A stretch of 12,178 nucleotides of DNA from Chlamydiota bacterium. Its GTDB lineage: Bacteria > Chlamydiota > Chlamydiia > Chlamydiales > Simkaniaceae. A program made the position numbers and the translations under genes. The DNA lies in NCBI GenBank assembly GCA_021772295.1, contig JAJFMG010000007.1, forward strand, positions 1-12,178. The letters run 5' to 3'. This document shows positions 7,219 to 12,178 of the stretch, piece by piece (positions within the stretch are counted from its first letter, which is position 1; each line of letters opens with the position of its first letter). Below the pieces are notes generated by a model. The model saw nothing but the letters and a program-made list of their open reading frames with translations. It made no database searches and was not told where the DNA came from.

Positions 7219-8613
7219 ATGACTACTTTTAAAATAGCTATTGTTGGAAGACCAAATGTTGGTAAGTCCGCTTTATTTAACCGCGTAGCAGCTAAAAAAA
7301 TTGCTATTGTTGATGAAATGGAAGGGGTGACAAGAGATCGCCTTTATGCCAATGCAGAGTTATTCGGAAAGGAATTTGATATCATTGATACGGGTGGTAT
7401 CGATGAAAGATCTGAATTTTTGTTTAAAGATGAAATTATATACCAGTCGAAGCTTGCTATTGAAGAAGCGGATGCAATTATTATGGTTGTCGATGCTAGA
7501 ATTGGCGTTACAACACTTGATGAAGATTTAGCCAAGTTGCTTCATCGTAAAGATAAACCTGTTTATCTAGCAATCAATAAGGTAGATGATCCAGATCATC
7601 ATGAGAATCTAAGTTATCCATTCTTGTCTCTTGGTATTACAGATATTACACCTGTTTCAGCTCTTCATGGAGTAAACGTTGCAGAGCTTTTTGAAAAAGC
7701 ACTTACAACCTACAACGATGAGCGGGAAGAAAAGACCGATAAAAAAGAAATTAAAATTTCATTTATTGGAAGACCAAATGTTGGTAAGTCTACTCTGCTG
7801 AACTTCTTACTTGATGAGAAAAGATCAGCTGTGAGTCCTATTGCTGGAACTACAAGAGATGCTATCGATGTAAAACTAGATGTTGGTGACACTCAGTTTA
7901 CGCTTATTGATACAGCAGGTATTCGAAGAAGAAACAAAGAAAAAGAAGTCGTGGATAAGTTCGCATATATCCGAATGGAGCGAGCAATAGAGCGATCTGA
8001 TATTTGCGTTTTAGTTTTAGACTCTAGAGAGGGAATGACCGCTCAAGAAAAAAGAATTGCTACTATGATTGAAGCTGCTGGTAAAGGCTGTTTGCTTCTA
8101 TTTAACAAATGGGATCTTGTCAAAGACTTTAGAGTAGAACACTGCTTGCAGGCACTAGAAAAAGAAGTTTCTTTTGTATCACATTGCCCCGCAATGTTTG
8201 CATCCGCTTTGACGGGTAAAAATATGGCTGATTTATTTTCCCGCTTAGAGAAGATTTTTGTGGCTCTAAATACTAGAATTTCTACAGGAAAATTGAACCA
8301 GTTTGTAGAAAAAACCATGGAAAAATATCACCCACCGATGATTACAGGTAAACGTTTACGAGTTTACTATCTAACGCAGGTAAAAACGCAGCCGCCAACT
8401 TTTACTTTGTTTGTAAACAAAAAAGAGTTAATGACAGATTCATATAAAAGATACCTGACAAATCAATTCAGAGCAGCCTTTCCGTTTGATGGAGCGCCAA
8501 TTTCAATATATCTCAGGCCTAAAAAATTGAGATCACAGCAAGCACCAAAACCTGATTTACTAGAAGCAAAAGAAAGAAGAAAGCTTGATCAGTATGTGGG
8601 ATCCCACTTGTAA
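7219..8613 (+). CDS. der: Ribosome biogenesis GTPase Der (EngA)
   Basis: Essential double GTPase that binds the 50S subunit and promotes its late maturation; 464 residues. First G domain: GRPNVGKS (10-17), DTGG (57-60), NKVD (120-123). Second G domain: GRPNVGKS (184-191), DTAG (231-234), NKWD (296-299), SAL (329-331). The C-terminal KH-like domain spans about 350-437 and contains the family motif TGKRLRVYYLTQ. The frame can be extended to a TTG at 7174, but the extra 15 residues are unlike the family and the likely -10 box overlaps that region, so ATG 7219 is chosen. The ribosome binding site is weak. The gene appears to be transcribed alone. Its last 25 bases overlap the convergent YidD-like gene. 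In C. trachomatis der (CT703) lies near one SNF2 gene (CT708), so the neighbourhood may be a relic of that block. Confidence 0.95.
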   Translation: MTTFKIAIVGRPNVGKSALFNRVAAKKIAIVDEMEGVTRDRLYANAELFGKEFDIIDTGGIDERSEFLFKDEIIYQSKLAIEEADAIIMVVDARIGVTTLDEDLAKLLHRKDKPVYLAINKVDDPDHHENLSYPFLSLGITDITPVSALHGVNVAELFEKALTTYNDEREEKTDKKEIKISFIGRPNVGKSTLLNFLLDEKRSAVSPIAGTTRDAIDVKLDVGDTQFTLIDTAGIRRRNKEKEVVDKFAYIRMERAIERSDICVLVLDSREGMTAQEKRIATMIEAAGKGCLLLFNKWDLVKDFRVEHCLQALEKEVSFVSHCPAMFASALTGKNMADLFSRLEKIFVALNTRISTGKLNQFVEKTMEKYHPPMITGKRLRVYYLTQVKTQPPTFTLFVNKKELMTDSYKRYLTNQFRAAFPFDGAPISIYLRPKKLRSQQAPKPDLLEAKERRKLDQYVGSHL

Positions 8614-8975
8614 TACTCGCCATTAATCATCCGTTTGCGATAAACCCATTCCTCCTTGTTTTCACGAAGAAGGCGATCGCATCCCATGACGTATCCTTTA
8701 AAAAAACCATACCTTCTGATCGAAAGTAGCATGTATCTAGAGCTTGTTGGTCTAAAGTGACTTCTTGGACCATCGACGGGTGATAGAACTTTTTGATGAA
8801 ACAAAATGACTTTTTCCATTGCACTAGCAAGGGGAGTGTTGCGTGGACATGGTATTGGATTGTGATCGATTTTTGCAATTAGATCCGATTCTTTTCCCCA
8901 AGGTTCTACGTATCCTATTTCGGCAAACAACAGGCAGGGCAGGGCACAGAGTAGGTAAAGTGATTTAAAAGCCAT
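8589..8975 (-). CDS. Exported YidD-like protein lacking the family cysteines
   Basis: A 128-residue protein with a Sec signal peptide (hydrophobic 5-18, likely cleavage after LLFA-18) followed by a YidD/DUF37-like domain at about 55-127. The family framework is visible: ILFHQKVLSPVDGPR (57-71), HFRPTSSRY (73-81), IRRYG..KG (86-94) and DRLLREN (100-106), with a C-terminal YKWDPTY resembling the usual YDPVP. In ordinary YidD the motif reads CRFxPTCSxY and a third cysteine follows near the KCHP segment. Here these positions are Ser72, Ser78 and part of REN. Normal YidD is a cytoplasmic-side helper of YidC insertion, so an exported, cysteine-free version probably has another role. The start overlaps the upstream lipoprotein stop by 11 bases, indicating co-translation. 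The 3' end overlaps der by 25 bases. Confidence 0.78.
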   Translation of the reverse strand: MAFKSLYLLCALPCLLFAEIGYVEPWGKESDLIAKIDHNPIPCPRNTPLASAMEKVILFHQKVLSPVDGPRSHFRPTSSRYMLLSIRRYGFFKGYVMGCDRLLRENKEEWVYRKRMINGEYYKWDPTY

Positions 8976-9933
8976 ATTGCAGCATTAAAACAGGAAATAA
9001 GTGGTTTTGGGTAAGCATTGGGTATGCCTTTTTCTCATAAAGCCTCTCATTATACAGTTTTGCAGATTCTCCGCCTCCATAAATCCCACCTAAATACCAA
9101 CCAGCTTCAAAACTTGCAGTAATAATTCCAGCTGCTGGATACCCATTATCAAAAAACTTATAGCTAGCATAAATGAATAGGCCGTTGAGCAAAAAGGCGG
9201 TAAGCGCTGATTGCTTTTGACCAACATAGAGATAACCAGCGCCGGGGAGTACTGCATTTAAAAATTCGGCGGTAGGCACTGATTTTTTGTTTTGCTCATA
9301 GAAGGTCGTAATTTTCTTCAAGTTTTGATAATTATTATTTTTTTCAGAAACTTCATCTAAGGTTTTAATGTCTCCATCCACTAAAGCGGACGAGACATAA
9401 AGCTTATCAGCGGTATCTGGAAATTTGAGCTTGATGACTTTGTAGATATATTTGGCATTATTGAAGTCATTTGTTTCTCGATAACTTTCATATAGAATTA
9501 CAAGCAGATCATGATAGGGTAGAAAGTCATCAGAGATACCTTTCAACTTAGACTCTTGAAAAGTGTAGATTGCATCAGAGTATCTACCACCAAGGTAGTA
9601 AGATAAAACCATGTAATATTGCACTTCTTGGAGTCTTTTTATGTTTACTTCCGGAAGTAGTATTTCAGCTCGTTTAAAGGATGTAATAGATCGGTACAAA
9701 TCAAGTTTTTTTGCAAATCCTAGGCCAATCAAATATTCTTGCGCCCAGATCTCTTGCTTTTCTTCATGAGTCAGAGCTGGAAATGCAGGTGGAAGAGATT
9801 TAACAAATCGATCCTGCACCGTGTAACTTACTTGGGGTTCGATTTTAGGATCAACTCGATAGCAGGAGTAAAGTGTAAGTGTAATTAGAAAAAAAGAGAT
9901 AATGCGCTTATTTTTTCGTAAATTAAGAAACAC
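8965..9933 (-). CDS. Putative TPR-type lipoprotein with hydrophobic C-terminal domain
   Basis: A 322-residue envelope protein of unknown function. The signal sequence (K7-K9-R10, then hydrophobic 11-23) ends in LYSC, an imperfect lipobox giving Cys24. About three helical TPR-like units follow (64-95, 104-130, 141-170), judged from the YxxGL.., A..F..A and G.Y..A patterns. The C-terminal part contains LPGAGYLYVGQ (229-239), a hydrophobic helix (243-258) and a Gly/aromatic-rich region ending in LQYGF. This 'PGAG..Y.G' signature resembles small membrane-associated C-terminal domains of other TPR proteins. The start is GTG at 9933 with AGGA six bases upstream; no ATG fits. It overlaps the YidD-like gene by 11 bases and follows the small ORF by about 96 bases, with a possible promoter between. 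Pilotins of some secretins are TPR lipoproteins, but this one is longer and carries the extra domain. Confidence 0.7.
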   Translation of the reverse strand: MFLNLRKNKRIISFFLITLTLYSCYRVDPKIEPQVSYTVQDRFVKSLPPAFPALTHEEKQEIWAQEYLIGLGFAKKLDLYRSITSFKRAEILLPEVNIKRLQEVQYYMVLSYYLGGRYSDAIYTFQESKLKGISDDFLPYHDLLVILYESYRETNDFNNAKYIYKVIKLKFPDTADKLYVSSALVDGDIKTLDEVSEKNNNYQNLKKITTFYEQNKKSVPTAEFLNAVLPGAGYLYVGQKQSALTAFLLNGLFIYASYKFFDNGYPAAGIITASFEAGWYLGGIYGGGESAKLYNERLYEKKAYPMLTQNHLFPVLMLQYGF

Positions 9934-9968
9934 TGCAGATCCTATAGAGCTTATATCAAAGTTTGCAC

Positions 9969-9997
9969 ATCATAGGGAGTTGTAGAAATTTTATCAC
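9969..9997 (-). promoter_or_regulatory. Possible internal promoter for the lipoprotein and YidD-like genes
   Basis: On the minus strand GTGATA (9992-9997), a 17-base spacer and TATGAT (9969-9974) match the consensus at 4 and 5 positions. Transcription would start about 28 bases before GTG 9933. It would let the two downstream genes be expressed independently of gspD. Confidence 0.4.
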
Positions 9998-10029
9998 GAT
10001 GTATTTTGCTTAGAGGTTTGAAAAAAAAC

Positions 10030-10173
10030 TTATTGTTTAAAATCTTCTAAGACAAGATATTCCGAGTCTTCGTCTGAGTAACTAAGATCAGAGTCATCGT
10101 TATTGTTTCCTCGGTAACAGGTGTTCATACTTGCAATCAAAATCAGACAAGAAAAAATGAGTTTATTCATCAT
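10030..10173 (-). CDS. Small exported acidic ORF, putative lipoprotein, 46-47 residues
   Basis: A short ORF of 47 codons including two in-frame ATGs (10173 and 10170). It overlaps the gspD stop by 11 or 8 bases and so is probably translated by ribosomes finishing gspD. The N-terminus is a classical export signal: MNKLIFSCLILIASM, then NTCYRG. Cys18 (counted from ATG 10170) sits where a lipid-modified cysteine would be, although Thr before it is unusual for a lipobox. The remaining 28 residues are strongly acidic (NNNDDSD, SDEDSEY). The lipoprotein encoded downstream also has Tyr-Arg right after its cysteine. No family is recognised. A small secretin accessory factor is a guess from position only. 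An eight-T run follows the stop closely on the minus strand, without a strong stem. Confidence 0.6.
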   Translation of the reverse strand: MMNKLIFSCLILIASMNTCYRGNNNDDSDLSYSDEDSEYLVLEDFKQ

Positions 10174-12178
10174 CTGCAGATTTCACAAGTTCTAAACCTG
10201 CGTCAAAGTCTTCAGCAATTGCTTGGTCGCGATAGATATCTTCTTGCTGTTCTGTAATTTTTTTGTAATCAGCAAAAGAATTGATGATATGAGGCTTTAG
10301 GAAAATGATTACATTGTTTCTCTCAACAACTTTTTCGTTTAAACTGAATGCAGCACCGATAAGGGGTAATCCGCCAAGACAAGGGATACCAGATTTAGTT
10401 CTTGTAACAGTGTCTCTGATCATCCCACTTAGAACTAGGAAATGACGATCTGGCATAGTCACACTTGTTTGCGTTGTTGTTTTAGTGGTTGCAATACCTG
10501 AAACACCTGCAGCATTGGTAGCTACTGTTCCATCTGAGTTAGTTTGTACTTCAGAAATTTGCTCACTGATATCAAGTGTTACAATTCCATCATCACCAAT
10601 TGTTGGAGTGATGCTTAAGTTGACACCAATATCTCTATATTCAAGGTTTGTTGAAGTAGATGTATTTGCACCTTGATTTGTTATAACTGACCCTACAAAC
10701 GGAAGATTACTTCCAACGAAGATGGTAGAATTTTTATTATCTTGGGTAATAATCTTTTGATTTAAGACAATCGTGCTATCGCCTTCCACTTGCAAAGCGT
10801 CAACTAGTGAGCCTAGTGCTAGGTATGTTGCACCTTTATGTAAAATGATATCACCTATGACTCCTAGATCAAATCCTGATTGTGTTCCAACAGGAATGTC
10901 TTGTCCAGTAGGTGTATTTGTAGCTGTAATTGCAGCTAGATTAGTATTGAAAGCTTGAAAAGGAGCAGCTCCACTTGGACTCGTGTTGGTAGGGAAGTTA
11001 CCTGTTCCATAAGAAAATTTGTTTCTATATTTTCCTTGAGATCCCCAACGAAGACCAAAGGTAAGTGCATTCGATACATCTGTTTCAATGACTAAAACCT
11101 CAATAAATACCTGTTGAAGAGGGATGTCGATATTGGTGATAAGGTCTTTGAGTTTAGCAAGGGTTTGGGTGTTGCCTGTACCGATAAGTGAATTTGTTAC
11201 TTGAATCCACTGAATAGATTGGATGGCTTCTATTAAGTTTTGCGCGCTTGTTGCATTTTTAGATTTTGCTAAATCAGCAGCTATTGCTCGAAGAGCAGAT
11301 TCTATTTCTGTCCCTTGGTGGTACTGTAGTTTGTAGATGAGGAAGCTAACATCATCTATCGTTTCAATAGCTGGAGCGTGAGTTTCTCCATAACCTGGAA
11401 TATCGAACTTTTCAAGTAGAGCTTGCACTTTATCAGTTGCTTCTTGTGAACCAGAAATCAATAGAGTAGATGTTCTTGGCATCCATTTTAAGTTGTTAAT
11501 AACATCAAATAGAGCTGGATCTTCTACACCTGAATTAATGAGATTTTGTTCGAAGTCGTGAAGAATTGAGATCAACTCTTCTCCAGATTGAAATTTCGGA
11601 GTATAGATGAGATATCCTTCTGGACTTGTTCTGTCATCATCATCATCTAAAGCGGGGGTATCAAATTTTGCAGCTAATGTTTCTGCGCTTGCAATTGCAG
11701 CAGGTTTCCCTGTGAAGACAAGAGAGTTTGTTTTTTTGTTGTAGCGCATTGTTTCAATAGTGTGGATAAGATCCTTGTCAGGACTTCCAGACATTTTTAA
11801 ATCTTGCGCAACTGCTCGAAGTGATGCCATAAGCTGAATATGGCCCGCATATTTGATCTTGTAAACTGCGTAAGTAGATTTACCCTTATCAAATTCAGCG
11901 CCTCTTGGAATATCAAACTCAGCAATAATTGCTTTCACTTGCTCAATTGCTGCGGGCTCACCAGTAATGAGAAGTGAATTCGTAGACTTTACCCACTCAA
12001 TATTTTTAATCGCAGTAATTAATGCTGGGTCATCGACATTGGATGATTTGAGATTAGACACCATGTTATCGAGATCTCTTAAGATAACAGCCCCAGAGGC
12101 TGTTTTTAGCTTGTATAGGAAGTATCCAGACTTGCCAGAGGCTTCCGATTCTGCTTGCGCTTTAGAATCTAAAATAGA
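10163..12178 (-). CDS. gspD: Type II secretion secretin GspD (5' end outside window)
   Basis: Outer-membrane secretin that forms the exit gate of the type II system. The frame is open to the right edge: 38 codons precede the first internal Met at 12064, so that Met is not the start and the gene is partial, with 671 codons visible. The visible part begins in an N-domain array of four N1-like repeats of 74-77 residues, each ending in a (F/I)D(I/T)P motif. The secretin core starts at QVFIEVLVIET (318-328, counted from the internal Met). It includes the DIGVNLSITPTI segment and PCLGGLPLIG (561-570), the conserved secretin signature, and NNVIIFLKPHII (583-594). An acidic tail of about 37 residues follows. 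A five-Asp linker (GAT repeat) joins repeats 2 and 3. In C. trachomatis gspE follows gspD (CT572-CT571); here a 46-residue ORF does. Confidence 0.93.
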   Translation of the reverse strand, partial: SILDSKAQAESEASGKSGYFLYKLKTASGAVILRDLDNMVSNLKSSNVDDPALITAIKNIEWVKSTNSLLITGEPAAIEQVKAIIAEFDIPRGAEFDKGKSTYAVYKIKYAGHIQLMASLRAVAQDLKMSGSPDKDLIHTIETMRYNKKTNSLVFTGKPAAIASAETLAAKFDTPALDDDDDRTSPEGYLIYTPKFQSGEELISILHDFEQNLINSGVEDPALFDVINNLKWMPRTSTLLISGSQEATDKVQALLEKFDIPGYGETHAPAIETIDDVSFLIYKLQYHQGTEIESALRAIAADLAKSKNATSAQNLIEAIQSIQWIQVTNSLIGTGNTQTLAKLKDLITNIDIPLQQVFIEVLVIETDVSNALTFGLRWGSQGKYRNKFSYGTGNFPTNTSPSGAAPFQAFNTNLAAITATNTPTGQDIPVGTQSGFDLGVIGDIILHKGATYLALGSLVDALQVEGDSTIVLNQKIITQDNKNSTIFVGSNLPFVGSVITNQGANTSTSTNLEYRDIGVNLSITPTIGDDGIVTLDISEQISEVQTNSDGTVATNAAGVSGIATTKTTTQTSVTMPDRHFLVLSGMIRDTVTRTKSGIPCLGGLPLIGAAFSLNEKVVERNNVIIFLKPHIINSFADYKKITEQQEDIYRDQAIAEDFDAGLELVKSADDE
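11120..12127 (-). repeat. gspD: Four tandem N1-like repeats in GspD
   Basis: Units at 11906-12127, 11654-11875, 11396-11617 and 11120-11350. They share the pattern (Y/F).(I/L)YK, a helix, DPAL or similar, (I/L)..(I/L).W...T(N/S)(S/T)L, (I/T)G, then a helix and FD(I/T)P. Repeat starts are 84-89 residues apart. Secretins normally carry three such modules after N0. The array continues to the window edge, so more may lie outside. Confidence 0.8.

Noticed and set aside
8627..8878. 83-residue minus-strand ORF inside the YidD-like gene
   Set aside because: Out-of-frame shadow; the overlapping frame has the signal peptide and YidD motifs.
10021..10040. Eight-T run after the small ORF (minus strand) as an intrinsic terminator
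   Set aside because: No stable stem precedes it, so only the T run is noted.
12062..12064. ATG at 12064 as the start of gspD
   Set aside because: The same frame is open to the window edge, and the upstream residues complete the first N-domain repeat.
1..12178. CRISPR array, insertion sequence, tRNA or prophage genes
   Set aside because: I looked for regular spaced repeats, transposase motifs, cloverleaf folds and phage proteins and saw none.

Overview
The window looks like chromosomal DNA of a chlamydia, most likely an environmental (Chlamydia-related) lineage with low GC rather than a Chlamydiaceae pathogen. The reasons are a ClpP of the chlamydial ClpP1 type next to dapF, a large SWIM-SNF2 helicase a short distance from der/engA, a type II secretion secretin with chlamydia-like long N-terminal repeats, and very AT-rich spacers. 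No rRNA, tRNA, CRISPR array or insertion sequence was seen. The genus is not fixed by the sequence; a Rhabdochlamydia/Simkania-like organism would fit (inference).

Layout. Positions 1-2619 (+) hold a tight operon: the tail of an unidentified gene, clpP1, dapF and ald (alanine dehydrogenase). Junctions are ATGA, a 7-base gap and TAATG. A 1224-residue SWIM-SNF2 ATPase gene (2696-6370, +) follows after a short spacer. A strong hairpin at 6489-6526 separates it from a convergent small gene of unknown function (6537-6923, -). A 295-base divergent spacer (6924-7218) carries a good sigma66-like promoter for the small gene, with a palindrome centred exactly on its -10 box, a second inverted repeat, and a promoter for der (7219-8613, +).

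The right third (8589-12178, -) is an envelope/secretion cluster: gspD secretin (5' end outside the window), an overlapping 46-47 residue ORF with an export signal (10030-10173), a TPR-type lipoprotein with a hydrophobic C-terminal domain (8965-9933), and an exported YidD-like protein whose hallmark cysteines are gone (8589-8975). The last gene overlaps the 3' end of der tail to tail by 25 bases.

How the genes may work together: clpP1 is protein turnover; dapF makes meso-diaminopimelate for chlamydial peptidoglycan; ald links alanine, pyruvate and ammonia; the SNF2 protein remodels nucleic acid-protein complexes; Der matures the 50S ribosomal subunit. The gspD cluster is the most interesting part. 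The secretin is followed not by gspE, as in C. trachomatis, but by three small envelope proteins, two of them apparently uncharacterised, which may be accessory factors of the secretin or a separate outer-envelope module.
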